DNA of 24,592 bases. It comes from DAOUBA01 sp034432855 (GTDB lineage Bacteria; Chloroflexota; Anaerolineae; B4-G1). Location of the stretch: the NCBI GenBank assembly GCA_034432855.1, contig DAOUBA010000134.1, positions 1-24,592 of the forward strand, read 5' to 3'. Below, piece after piece: positions 14,476 to 22,132 of this stretch. Position numbers and translations under genes: made by a program. Below the pieces are notes generated by a model. It saw only the letters and a program-made list of their open reading frames with translations, searched no databases and was not told the DNA's origin. Within the stretch, counting starts at the first letter, position 1. Every line of letters begins with the position of its first letter.

Positions 14476-14525
14476 CCAATCTACCAACTACCAACTACCA
14501 ATCTACCAACTACCAATCTACCAAC
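14476..14525. repeat. CTACCAA tandem array right of the four-helix-bundle gene
   Basis: Six copies of the 7-base unit CTACCAA, with single T insertions after the third and fifth, starting 10 bases past the stop codon at 14481. It ends next to the AAGGAGGTGAC ribosome-binding site of the next gene. It is the inverted counterpart of 13985-14010. Confidence 0.92.
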
Positions 14526-14542
14526 AAACAAGGAGGTGACAC

Positions 14543-15766
14543 ATGTACATCTTCAAAGCCGCAGTAGTCGGCGCAGGGACGATGGGCGGCGAGATCGCCC
14601 AGGTCATCACGTACTCCGGCCTGCCGGTCGTGCTGAAAGATATTGACCAGACTATGTTGGACAAGGGGATGGAGAAAGCCCGCTCGATCTACCAGCGCCG
14701 GGTGGACAAGGGCAAGATGAGTGAGGGCGAGATGGAATCCAAACTCAGCCTCATCACGCCAACTCTCACCTACGACGAGTTCGGGGACGTGGATATCGTC
14801 ATCGAGGCGGTGCCGGAGCGCATGGACATCAAGAAGAAGGTGTTCCAGGAATTGGACGGTGTGTGCCCGGAGCAGACCATCTTTGCCAGCAATACCTCGG
14901 CACTCTCGATCTCCGAGATGGCCGCCGCCACCCAACGACCGCACAAGGTCATCGGCATGCACTTTTTCAACCCCGCCAGCGTGATGAAACTGGTCGAAGT
15001 CATCCCCGGCCTCGACACCGGCCAGGAGACGGTGGACGACGTGGTCATGTTCGCCGAGAGCCTGCGCAAGATTCCGGTGGTGGTCAAGGAATGCCCCGGC
15101 TTCCTGGTCAACCGGCTGCTGATGCCTTACCTCAACGAGGCGACCAAGGCGCTGGAAGAGGGGGCAGCTACGGCTACCGAGATTGACCGCGCCGTCGTAG
15201 CCTGGGGCATGCCGCTGGGGCCCTTCACGCTGATGGACATGTTGGGCCTCGACGTCTGCGCCCATGTGGGGGAGTACCTCTACTCCGAGTACGGCGAGCG
15301 CATGAGCCCGGCGCCCCTGTTCATCAAACTGATCGAGGCCGGGCGGCTGGGTGAAAAGAGCGGCGCCGGCTTCTATGACCATCCCGGCGGCGAATCGTCG
15401 GTGGTCGCGGGGATGATCCAGGAACTCCAAAAATCAGGGGCAGTTCCCACAGGCACAGGGTTCAGCGTCGAGCGGCTGATGTTCCCGCTGATCAACGAGG
15501 CCGCCCTGTGCGTCCAGGAGAACATCGCCAGCGTCTCCGACATTGACATGTCTATGGTCGCCGGTACAGGGATGACCTACGGCGGCGAACGCATCGGGCC
15601 GCTCGCCATCGCCGACAAGATCGGGCTGGACGTGGTGGTAGAGACGCTCACGGCGCTGGAGAAGGAACTCGGGCCGCGCTTCCGTCCCAGCCTCCCGCTC
15701 AAGTTGCGCGTGCGCGCCGGACATCTGGGCGTCAAGACGGGAAAGGGCTTTCACGAATACGCATAA
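14543..15766 (+). CDS. 3-Hydroxyacyl-CoA dehydrogenase
   Basis: 407 aa, start ATG 14543 behind a near-perfect AAGGAGGTGA. It oxidises (S)-3-hydroxyacyl-CoA to 3-ketoacyl-CoA with NAD. The N-terminal Rossmann fold has VVGAGTMGGEIA (8-19). The substrate domain has ASNTSALSISEMA, the catalytic H140 in GMHFFNPA with E152 in VEVIPG, and FLVNRLLMPYLNEA. At 407 aa it is longer than the single-C-terminal-domain form (about 285 aa): two copies of the C-terminal helical domain are present (about 185-280 and 310-405), the second containing LMFPLINEAALCVQEN. This is the layout of the stand-alone long form rather than of the FadB fusion, which agrees with a separate hydratase gene downstream. Confidence 0.95.
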   Translation: MYIFKAAVVGAGTMGGEIAQVITYSGLPVVLKDIDQTMLDKGMEKARSIYQRRVDKGKMSEGEMESKLSLITPTLTYDEFGDVDIVIEAVPERMDIKKKVFQELDGVCPEQTIFASNTSALSISEMAAATQRPHKVIGMHFFNPASVMKLVEVIPGLDTGQETVDDVVMFAESLRKIPVVVKECPGFLVNRLLMPYLNEATKALEEGAATATEIDRAVVAWGMPLGPFTLMDMLGLDVCAHVGEYLYSEYGERMSPAPLFIKLIEAGRLGEKSGAGFYDHPGGESSVVAGMIQELQKSGAVPTGTGFSVERLMFPLINEAALCVQENIASVSDIDMSMVAGTGMTYGGERIGPLAIADKIGLDVVVETLTALEKELGPRFRPSLPLKLRVRAGHLGVKTGKGFHEYA

Positions 15767-15815
15767 CGGAACACGCAATACGCAATACGGAATATACAAC
15801 ACGTACTGCGTATTA
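15763..15815. repeat. CAATACG-type low-complexity tract between hydroxyacyl-CoA dehydrogenase and hydratase genes
   Basis: Words ACGCAATACGCAATACGG followed by the inverted CGTACTGCGTATTACG. The tract begins at the stop codon of the upstream gene. It can fold into an imperfect hairpin (GCAATACG against GCGTATTACG). It is a third repeat vocabulary in this operon. Confidence 0.75.
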
Positions 15816-15843
15816 CGCCGTCACACAGAGTAAGGAGAGTACA

Positions 15844-16632
15844 ATGGCAGACCGACAATACATTCGCACCGAGATCGAAGACCGAATCGCGCTGTTGACC
15901 ATTGACCACCCACCGGTCAACTCATTCAATGCGCAGGTGATGACCGAACTGAACGATGCGCTTGACGAACTCCTGGCGAACGACGAGGTCAAGGCCATCG
16001 TCATCACCGGCGGCGGCACCAACGCTTTCGTCGCCGGGGCCGATATTGGCGACATCAAGACACTGCTGGATCAGCCGGATGGGCTGAAGACGGCCTCTGA
16101 GCAGGGACAGGGACTGTTCCTCAAAATCGAACGCGCCACCAAGCCGATCATTGCCGCTATCAACGGCTTCTGCCTGGGCGGGGGGATGGAGTTGGCGATG
16201 GCCTGCCACATGCGCGTCTGCTCCGACCGCGCGCGCCTGGGCCAGCCGGAGGTCAATTTGGGGCTCATCCCCGGCTGGGGCGGCACGCAGCGCCTCCCGC
16301 GCATCGTCGGCAGGGGCAAGGCCATCGAAATGATCCTCACCGGCGATATGATTACCGCGCAAGAAGCCTATCGTATCGGCCTGGTCAACAAGGTCGTACC
16401 GGGCGGCGCAGTGGTCAAGGAAGCGCGAGACCTGGCGCGCAAGATCGTCGGCAAGTCCAAACTCCCCATCGCTGCTGCTCTGCGCGCCATAGACGGCGGA
16501 TTGCGGGTCTCGCTAGAGGAAGGGCTCAAGATGGAGGCGCAAGAGTTCGGCGCCCTGGCCGCCTCCGAAGATGCCCGCGAGGGGGTCAGCGCGTTCCTGG
16601 AGAAGCGACAGGCGCAGTTCAAGGATCGGTAG
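15844..16632 (+). CDS. Enoyl-CoA hydratase (crotonase family)
   Basis: 262 aa, start ATG 15844 behind AAGGAGAG. It adds water to trans-2-enoyl-CoA. The oxyanion-hole segments are VAGADI and GFCLGGGMELAMACH. The two catalytic Glu of true hydratases are both present: E116 in GGGMELAM and E136 in QPEVNLGLIPGWGGTQRL. This separates it from crotonase-fold isomerases or decarboxylases that lack one of them. The length is typical, with no fused dehydrogenase domain. It lies 33 bases before the first acyl-CoA dehydrogenase gene. Confidence 0.95.
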   Translation: MADRQYIRTEIEDRIALLTIDHPPVNSFNAQVMTELNDALDELLANDEVKAIVITGGGTNAFVAGADIGDIKTLLDQPDGLKTASEQGQGLFLKIERATKPIIAAINGFCLGGGMELAMACHMRVCSDRARLGQPEVNLGLIPGWGGTQRLPRIVGRGKAIEMILTGDMITAQEAYRIGLVNKVVPGGAVVKEARDLARKIVGKSKLPIAAALRAIDGGLRVSLEEGLKMEAQEFGALAASEDAREGVSAFLEKRQAQFKDR

Positions 16633-16665
16633 GCAAAACCGCTTCGCCCTACAAGGGGGTGGAAT

Positions 16666-17844
16666 ATGGATTTCGCGCTCAGCGAAGAACAGCGCATGTG
16701 CCGCGACATGTTCCAGGACTTTGCCGCCAGGGAGGTCGCGCCCAAGGCCGAGGAACTCGACCACGCCGAAAAGCCGCCGCTGGACGTGTTGCGCAAGGCG
16801 GCCAACCAGGGCTTTCTGGGCGCCACGCTGCCGGAAAGATGCTGCGGCGCGGAACTCGACGGCGTTACCTACGCGATGCTCGTCGAGACGCTGGCCGGAG
16901 CCAGCATGTCCGTGGCCCTCACCCTGGCTACCCACGTCAGCCTGGTGGCAATGAGCATCCTGGAGCACGGGAGCGATGCACAGAAGGAAGAGTGGCTACC
17001 GCAGATGGCCGCCGGAGAGGTCATCGGCGCATTCGCCCTCACCGAGCCGGACGCCGGGAGCGATGCAGCCTCATTGCAGACCCGCGCCACTTACCCTCCC
17101 CTGCCCTCTCCTGACATGGGGGGGAATGATGGTGAGGTGATCCTCGACGGTCTCAAGACCTGGGTCACCAACGGCGAGATCGCCGGGCTGTTTCTCGTCT
17201 TCGTCAGAGCGCCGAATGGGATTGAGGCGTTCCTGGTGCCCAAAGATGCTCCCGGCCTGAGCGTGGGCTATCGCGAGCCGACGCTGGGCCTGCGCAGCGC
17301 CGTCTTCAACACTGTCTACCTGGAAGGCTGCCGCGTGCCGCAGGACAACCGGCTGGGCGAGGCCGGCGCGGGTTGGCCGATTGCCCAACGGGCGTTGGAT
17401 CGCTATGCGATCGCGCTGGCGGCAGCCGGGCTGGGCGTGGCGGCGTCGGCCATCGAGGTCGCGGCGCAGTTTGCCACCGAACGAGTGCAGTTCGGCGTGC
17501 CCATCGCCCAGAAGCAGGCCATCCAGAACTATGTAGCCGAGGCATCCACCGAGGTCGAGGCGCTGCGCTGGTTGGTCTATCGCGCGGCGTGGCTCTCGGA
17601 TCAGGGGGGGGACTTTTCCGCCGACGCCGCAGTAGTAAAAGCCTTCGCCGCCCGCGTCGCCCGCAGCGTGACCAACCGCATGGTGCAGGTGATGGGCGGC
17701 TATGGCTACATGGAGGACTATCCGCTGGCACGCAAATACCGCGACGCCCGTGCGCTGGGCATCCTCGGCGGGCCCACGGAACTGCACCACGTCCGCATTG
17801 CCCAGCGGCTTTTCGCCGAGCGAGACGTCGAGATTGCGCCGTAA
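16666..17844 (+). CDS. Acyl-CoA dehydrogenase-family protein lacking the usual catalytic Glu
   Basis: 392 aa, start ATG 16666 behind AGGGGGTGG. The fold is normal: N-terminal helical domain (MDFALSEEQRMCRDMF), FAD-binding FALTEPDAGSDAAS (about 123-136), GLKTWVTNG, and the C-terminal helices with QVMGGYGYMEDYPLARKYRDARAL. At the active site most family members read YEGT or FEGT; here the aligned segment is ILGGPTELHH, with G368 at the catalytic Glu position. The alternative site used by isovaleryl- and long-chain enzymes (LDLER-like) reads LDRY with Y247, so no canonical base is seen; E372 is a possible substitute. A Pro-rich insertion PPLPSPDMGGNDG (about 144-156) breaks the middle domain. 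It may act on an unusual acyl-CoA, by a shifted base, or be inactive. Confidence 0.9.
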   Translation: MDFALSEEQRMCRDMFQDFAAREVAPKAEELDHAEKPPLDVLRKAANQGFLGATLPERCCGAELDGVTYAMLVETLAGASMSVALTLATHVSLVAMSILEHGSDAQKEEWLPQMAAGEVIGAFALTEPDAGSDAASLQTRATYPPLPSPDMGGNDGEVILDGLKTWVTNGEIAGLFLVFVRAPNGIEAFLVPKDAPGLSVGYREPTLGLRSAVFNTVYLEGCRVPQDNRLGEAGAGWPIAQRALDRYAIALAAAGLGVAASAIEVAAQFATERVQFGVPIAQKQAIQNYVAEASTEVEALRWLVYRAAWLSDQGGDFSADAAVVKAFAARVARSVTNRMVQVMGGYGYMEDYPLARKYRDARALGILGGPTELHHVRIAQRLFAERDVEIAP

Positions 17845-17848
17845 TCTT

Positions 17849-17874
17849 GGTAGATTGGTAAACTGGTAGTTGGG
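17849..17874. repeat. TTGGTAG-family repeat, left end of the 17.9-18.3 kb insertion
   Basis: A 26-base copy, 25/26 identical to 13985-14010, starting 4 bases after the stop of the acyl-CoA dehydrogenase gene, just as 13985 follows the thiolase stop. It is inverted relative to 18258-18279. Confidence 0.9.
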
Positions 17875-18257
17875 CGGAGCGAGGTACAGAATTGACGGAG
17901 ACCAGAGCAATGGACAAGAGACACATGAGTCGGCTCAAGGCAGCGCAAGATGGTGACGAGGATCAGCTCCCCTTATTACTAGCCGATAGGCAGATACAGG
18001 AACTCGAGTAGCCGTTCTGCGAAGGCAATAGCCATGTGCTTGATCATCGCCCCGCTTATGTTCCTAAACAGCTTAGCGTTAGCAATGGATCACAACGTGA
18101 TGGTCCACTCTGAAAGTTCCCGCCGGCTGGTTGGGCTACTCCGAGAACTCGCCTTTGGTGGCAACGTTATGGGGCTATCTATAGGCGCATGCTTCAATAC
18201 CTTGCGCCGGCAGAAGCCTGGCAGCAATCAGGAAGTTCCGCCCAACATCGGCAACTG
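17875..18257. other. 383-bp orphan segment bracketed by inverted repeats, no recognisable gene
   Basis: The segment separates two cotranscribed acyl-CoA dehydrogenase genes. Its base composition is visibly less GC-rich than the neighbours. Two short plus-strand reading frames exist: 33 codons from ATG 17910 (MDKRHMSRLKAAQDGDEDQL and onward) and 74 codons from ATG 18034 (MCLIIAPLMFLNSLALAMDH and onward). Neither has a ribosome-binding site or a recognisable family, and the minus strand offers nothing better. It may be a decayed cassette gene or an inserted non-coding element. Confidence 0.6.
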
Positions 18258-18279
18258 ACTACCAATTTACCAATCTACC
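18258..18279. repeat. CTACCAA-family repeat, right end of the 17.9-18.3 kb insertion
   Basis: 22 bases that are the exact reverse complement of 13985-14006 and differ by one base from the reverse complement of 17849-17870. It ends about 15 bases before the ribosome-binding site of the next gene, as 14476-14525 does for the hydroxyacyl-CoA dehydrogenase gene. Confidence 0.9.
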
Positions 18280-18303
18280 AGGTACCAACCCTGGAGGTGG
18301 ACA

Positions 18304-19470
18304 ATGGACTTGACACTCTCTCCCGAACACGTTGCCCTGCGCCGGCTGGTGCGCGAGTTCGCCGAGAACGAAGTGGCCCCATTGGCCATGCAGATTGACC
18401 GCGAGCACCGCGTTCCCCACGAGACAATGCGCAAGTTGGGCGAGATCGGTCTGTTGGGCGTCTGCTTCCCGCAGGAGTATGGCGGCATGGGCGCCGGCGA
18501 AATCGGCTACTGCATCCTGATGGAGGAACTGGGCCGCGTCTGCACCTCGACGGCGACCAACGTCGGCGCGCATATCAGCATTGGCGCAATGGCGATCCAC
18601 CTGGACGGCAATCCCGAGCAGAAGCGCAAGTACCTCACCCCGCTGGCGCGCGGCGAAAAGATCGCTGCCTTCGGCCTGACCGAGCCCAACGCCGGCTCCG
18701 ACGCCGCGAACATTCGCACCCGCGCCGTGCGCGAAGGGGACTCGTGGATCCTCGACGGCGGCAAGGTCTTTATCACCAACGGCGGCTACGCCGACATCAT
18801 TACCGTGATGGCGGTGACCGATCCGGCGCTGGGTGCGCGCGGCGGCGTTACGGCCTTCATCATCGAGACCGCCTGGCCCGGCTTCAAGGTCGCCCGTGAA
18901 GAGAACAAGATGGGCATCCGTGGCACCAGCACTGCCGAATTGGTGTTCGAGGAACTGCGTGTGCCCCACGAGAATGTGCTGGGCAAGGTCGGCGAGGGGT
19001 TCGTCACCTTCATGAAGACGCTCGACATGGGCCGGCTGACGCTGGGAGCGGCCTGTCTAGGCGGAGCGCAGGCCGCGCTGGAATGGGCCGTGCGCTGGGC
19101 CAAAACGCGCAAACAGTTCGGCGTGGAACTAGCCCACAAGCAATCGGCGCAGTGGATGATCGCCAACATCGCCACCGAGGTCGAAGCGCTGCGCAGCCTA
19201 GTCTATCGCGCGGCATGGATGGTGGACACCGGGCAGCCGTTCACCAAACTGGCCGCGATGTGCAAGATGTACGGCTCTGAGGTCGCTTCACGGGCAATTG
19301 ACGCGACGCTCCAGATTCACGGCGCACTGGGCTACACGCGCGACTTTCCCATCGAACTGGCCTTCCGCGACGCGCGCATCGCCGAAATCTTTGAAGGCAC
19401 CAACGAGATCCAGCGCATCGTCATCGCCAGCGACATTTTCCGCGAGCACGGTGTCAGAATCAGACCGTAG
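18304..19470 (+). CDS. Acyl-CoA dehydrogenase, canonical
   Basis: 388 aa, start ATG 18304 behind GGAGGTGG. It removes two hydrogens from acyl-CoA to form the 2-enoyl-CoA and passes electrons to ETF. Motifs: LRRLVREFAENEVAPLA at the N-terminus, FGLTEPNAGSDAANIRT for FAD binding, GGKVFITNGGYADI, TRKQFGVELAHKQ, and IHGALGYTRDFPIELAFRDARIAEIFEGTNEIQR, in which E364 of FEGT is the catalytic base. It is complete and of normal length. It lies 19 bases from etfB, its direct electron acceptor. The preferred chain length cannot be read from the sequence. Confidence 0.95.
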   Translation: MDLTLSPEHVALRRLVREFAENEVAPLAMQIDREHRVPHETMRKLGEIGLLGVCFPQEYGGMGAGEIGYCILMEELGRVCTSTATNVGAHISIGAMAIHLDGNPEQKRKYLTPLARGEKIAAFGLTEPNAGSDAANIRTRAVREGDSWILDGGKVFITNGGYADIITVMAVTDPALGARGGVTAFIIETAWPGFKVAREENKMGIRGTSTAELVFEELRVPHENVLGKVGEGFVTFMKTLDMGRLTLGAACLGGAQAALEWAVRWAKTRKQFGVELAHKQSAQWMIANIATEVEALRSLVYRAAWMVDTGQPFTKLAAMCKMYGSEVASRAIDATLQIHGALGYTRDFPIELAFRDARIAEIFEGTNEIQRIVIASDIFREHGVRIRP

Positions 19471-19489
19471 GGATCAGGGAGAGGAGACC

Positions 19490-20254
19490 ATGCGCGTAAT
19501 CACCATCATAGGCCGAGTCCTCGACCCACGCGGCATCGTCGTCAACCGGCGCGCGGGCCGTATCTTCGTCAACCGCGAGGAGTATGTGATGCAGCCTGCA
19601 GACGCCTGCGCGTTGGAGGCGGCGCTGCGCATCAAAGATACTTTGGATGCCGAGGTCATCGCGCTTCCCCGCGGACTGCTTCCCGATGACGACCTGCTCC
19701 GTCTGGCGCTGGCCACCGGCGCCGACCGCGCCATCTACATAGGGCGGGTTGACAATCCGCCCTACGACGACGCGATGATGGCGCGCGTGCTGGCCGCTGC
19801 CGTGGAACGGCTGGGGGGCGCCGACCTGGTTCTCGTCGGCGCGACCACGCTGGACACGAACCAGGGCCAACTGGGGCCGCGCTTGGCCCAGGCATTGGAC
19901 TGGCCGGTGATCGTCGGCGCATGGCAGGTGGAAATCGTGGACGGAACGGGACGGGCTGTCGTCCGACAGGGGGGCGAGTACGTAACCGTCGAGGCGGACT
20001 TGCCGGCAGTGGTCACCGTCGCGCCAGGCGCGCTCAAGCCACGCTACGCCGACGGCGTGCGCCTCATCAATGTCTACCGTGACCCGAATGCGGTGGAACG
20101 GTGGGATGTAAGCGAGTTGGCGGACGAAGCGGCGCTCCAGCCGCTGGTCGAGAAACGCGGACAGGATTTTCCGCCAGAACGAGAACGCGGCACGCGCTTC
20201 GCCGGCACACCTGCAGAGTTGGCCGATATACTCCGGCAGCGGGCAGCCCCCTAA
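19490..20254 (+). CDS. etfB: Electron transfer flavoprotein beta subunit
   Basis: 254 aa, start ATG 19490 behind AGAGGAG. With EtfA it forms the soluble heterodimer that takes electrons from acyl-CoA dehydrogenases; the beta subunit binds AMP and docks the dehydrogenase. Signature parts are NREEYVMQPADACALEAALRIKD, GADRAIYIGR, DLVLVGATTLDTNQGQLGPRLAQAL and a VEADLPAVVTVAPGALKPRYA segment, where classical subunits read PAVVTVDLRLNEPRYP or similar. The C-terminal tail (about 215-254, charged, ending AELADILRQRAAP) is typical of the FixA-like subgroup. It is 75 bases from etfA. Confidence 0.93.
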   Translation: MRVITIIGRVLDPRGIVVNRRAGRIFVNREEYVMQPADACALEAALRIKDTLDAEVIALPRGLLPDDDLLRLALATGADRAIYIGRVDNPPYDDAMMARVLAAAVERLGGADLVLVGATTLDTNQGQLGPRLAQALDWPVIVGAWQVEIVDGTGRAVVRQGGEYVTVEADLPAVVTVAPGALKPRYADGVRLINVYRDPNAVERWDVSELADEAALQPLVEKRGQDFPPERERGTRFAGTPAELADILRQRAAP

Positions 20255-20270
20255 CCCCCACCCCCTGCCC

Positions 20271-20310
20271 CCTCTCCCTTCCCCCCGCAAGCGGGAGGAA
20301 GGGGGAGGGG
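20271..20310. repeat. C-rich/G-rich hairpin between etfB and etfA
   Basis: CCTCTCCCTTCCCCCCGC against GCGGGAGGAAGGGGGAGGG with loop AA, preceded by a further C-rich run. It ends 10 bases before the GGGAGGAA ribosome-binding site of etfA. It could modulate etfA translation or mRNA stability. Pyrimidine-rich words like these recur inside the acyl-CoA dehydrogenase gene at 17091-17136. Confidence 0.7.
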
Positions 20311-20329
20311 GAGACAATCGGGAGGAACG

Positions 20330-21355
20330 ATGGATGCATCATACCTCGACCTACTGATGGCGCAGCAGGAGCAAGTATCCGAAGCCGAAGTTGAAGGCGG
20401 CATCTGGGTGGTGGCCGATGTCATGGACGGCGCCGTCGCTCCGGTCACGCTGGAGGCGCTGGGTGCGGCGCGCACTCTGGCCGACGCGCTGGGCGCCTAC
20501 GTCACCAGCGTGCTGGTCGGCGAGGGCGTCACGGATTTGGCGCAGGCCCTCTATCAGGCCGGGGCCGACGCCGTGCGCGTCGCCGACCACCCCACCCTGG
20601 CCCGCTTTGCGTCCGAGACCTGCCTGAGCGTGCTCACCGGGCTGATCGAAGCGGAAAAGCCGGAGGTCGTCATCTTTGGCGCAACCCAGGCCGCAGGGCA
20701 ACTGGCCGCGCGACTGGCGCAGGCGTTGGGCGGTGGCCTGATCGAGCACGCCACGGCGTTGAGCCTGGACGAGGCCACGCGCACCGTGCAGGCCGGCGTC
20801 CCCATCTATGGCGGCGAATACTTCGAGATCCTCGCTTGCCCGCAGGCGCGCCCACAGTTCATCACCGTCGAACCGGGAGCATTCCCTGCGCCGTTCCTCG
20901 ATCCCTACCGCAAGGGCGAGCCTCAGGCCATCGCGGTCGAGCCGGTCGAACCTCGCGTGCGCGTGCCAGGCCCTGCGGAGGGCTTTACGCCGCCCGCCGT
21001 ACCGCTGGCCCGGGCGCCGGTGATCGTCGCTGCCGGGCGACAGGCAGGCGATCTGGAGTTGGTGAAACAGCTGGCACAGGCGCTGGGCGCGCAGGTAGCA
21101 GGCGACCGCGGCGCGCGTGACCTGGGCTGGATCGAGCCGCAGCAGATTGTGGATGTGCGCGGCGCGACGGTCGCGCCGCAACTGTACGTGGCGGTGGGCA
21201 TCCGCGGCGACACCTTCCACAACGCCGCCATCGAGGGCGCCCGCTTCATCGTCGCCATCCACCCCGACCCCGACGCCCCTATCTTCCAGATCGCCGACCT
21301 GTGCGTGGAAGCCGACCCGCGAGAGATGTTGCCGGCGTTGGTGGAGGCATTGTAG
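20330..21355 (+). CDS. etfA: Electron transfer flavoprotein alpha subunit with divergent FAD-site motifs
   Basis: 341 aa, start ATG 20330 behind GGGAGGAA. The N-terminal half (GGIWVVADVMDGAVAPVTLEALGAAR) and the C-terminal FAD domain (PVIVAAGRQAGDLELVKQLA through ADLCVEADPREMLPALVEAL) are clear. In this domain EtfA proteins usually carry SRP.VDxGW, QIGQTGK, GISGAIQH and INKDPEAPIF. Here these read DRGARDLGW, QIVDVRG, GIRGDTFH and IHPDPDAPIF. The terminal His and the DPxAPIF part are kept, but the QTG residues that contact the flavin are changed. It is last in the operon, followed by a terminator. It is probably still an ETF, but with altered FAD environment or partner specificity. Confidence 0.9.
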   Translation: MDASYLDLLMAQQEQVSEAEVEGGIWVVADVMDGAVAPVTLEALGAARTLADALGAYVTSVLVGEGVTDLAQALYQAGADAVRVADHPTLARFASETCLSVLTGLIEAEKPEVVIFGATQAAGQLAARLAQALGGGLIEHATALSLDEATRTVQAGVPIYGGEYFEILACPQARPQFITVEPGAFPAPFLDPYRKGEPQAIAVEPVEPRVRVPGPAEGFTPPAVPLARAPVIVAAGRQAGDLELVKQLAQALGAQVAGDRGARDLGWIEPQQIVDVRGATVAPQLYVAVGIRGDTFHNAAIEGARFIVAIHPDPDAPIFQIADLCVEADPREMLPALVEAL

Positions 21356-21383
21356 CAAAAGCCCGGCACTTTGAAATCCAGAG

Positions 21384-21413
21384 GCCCGTCTTCTCGAGAG
21401 GACGGGCTTCTTT
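21384..21413 (+). terminator. Terminator of the beta-oxidation operon
   Basis: GCCCGTC-TTCTCGAGAG-GACGGGC followed by TTCTTT. The stem has 7 perfect pairs plus extra pairing of TCTC with GAGA inside the loop. It starts 29 bases after the etfA stop and immediately precedes the next promoter. Confidence 0.85.
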
Positions 21414-21415
21414 AC

Positions 21416-21444
21416 TGGACAATTCCGGGATCGCCGGGTATACT
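21416..21444 (+). promoter_or_regulatory. Promoter for the HAD hydrolase gene
   Basis: TGGACA (21416-21421), 17-base spacer, TATACT (21439-21444). The predicted transcript start near 21451 leaves a leader of only about 12 bases before the ATG. Confidence 0.7.
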
Positions 21445-21462
21445 GTATTCCTACGGGTGGGA

Positions 21463-22131
21463 ATGATGGGCGTATTCCAATTCATCATCTTCGATCTGGA
21501 CGACACGCTCTATCCCGGCAGCAACGGGCTGATGCGGGAGATCGGCTTCCGCATCCAGACCTGGCTATGCGCCCACCTGGGGCTGACGTGGGAAGAGGCG
21601 ATCGCGTTGCGCCACGCTTATTACTTGCGCTACGGTACTACGCTGGCTGGCCTGCTCGCCGAGCATCGGATAGATGCCTGCGATTACCTTGCCTTTGTGC
21701 ATGACGTGCCGGTGGAGCAGTATTTACAGCCGAATCCAGCACTCGACGGGATGCTGGCCGCGATCCCGCTGCGCAAGGCAGTCTATACCAACGCCACGGC
21801 AGAGTATAGCAAGCGGGTATTGCGGGCGCTCGGAATACCCCATCATTTCGAGCAGATCGTGGGCATCGAGGAAGTAGGGCTGCGCAACAAGCCCTACTTC
21901 GAGAGTTACGAGCGTATGCTGGCCCTCCTGGGCACCACCGGGCCGCAATGTATCCTGGTCGAGGATTCGGCGCGGAACTTACGCCCGGCCAAGGCGCTGG
22001 GAATGACAACGGTGCTGGTGGGCAGCGATCCGCCCGATGAGAACGCAGACTATGTGGTGAGGGACATACTGGAAGTAGCGCGGCTGGTAGAGGAAATCCT
22101 GGCCCTCCCCAAGCCAATCACGACCTGTTAA
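21463..22131 (+). CDS. HAD-superfamily hydrolase, pyrimidine 5'-nucleotidase-like
   Basis: 222 aa from ATG 21463 (ATG 21466 and GTG 21457 are also possible; the GGGTGGG upstream is a weak ribosome-binding site). All four HAD motifs are present: I in FDLDDTLYPG with the nucleophile Asp and acid/base Asp, II in AVYTNAT, III as the Lys in RNKPYFESYE, IV in LVEDSARNLRPAK. The DDTLYP start with a small helical cap resembles the SDT1/PHM8 pyrimidine 5'-nucleotidase group. It probably dephosphorylates a small phosphorylated metabolite in the cytosol. It has its own promoter after the operon terminator. Confidence 0.88.
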   Translation: MMGVFQFIIFDLDDTLYPGSNGLMREIGFRIQTWLCAHLGLTWEEAIALRHAYYLRYGTTLAGLLAEHRIDACDYLAFVHDVPVEQYLQPNPALDGMLAAIPLRKAVYTNATAEYSKRVLRALGIPHHFEQIVGIEEVGLRNKPYFESYERMLALLGTTGPQCILVEDSARNLRPAKALGMTTVLVGSDPPDENADYVVRDILEVARLVEEILALPKPITTC

Positions 22132-22132
22132 C

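Noticed and set aside
14476..14525. CRISPR array
   Set aside because: The units are 7 bases long with no spacers, and no cas gene is present. The 22133-22172 array is rejected for the same reason.
18034..18258. A 74-codon gene in the orphan segment
   Set aside because: No ribosome-binding site, no recognised family and codon use unlike the neighbours; kept only as a description of the segment.
21301..21462. N-terminal extension of the HAD hydrolase
   Set aside because: It would run through the end of etfA, the terminator and the promoter; HAD homology begins only a few residues after ATG 21463.
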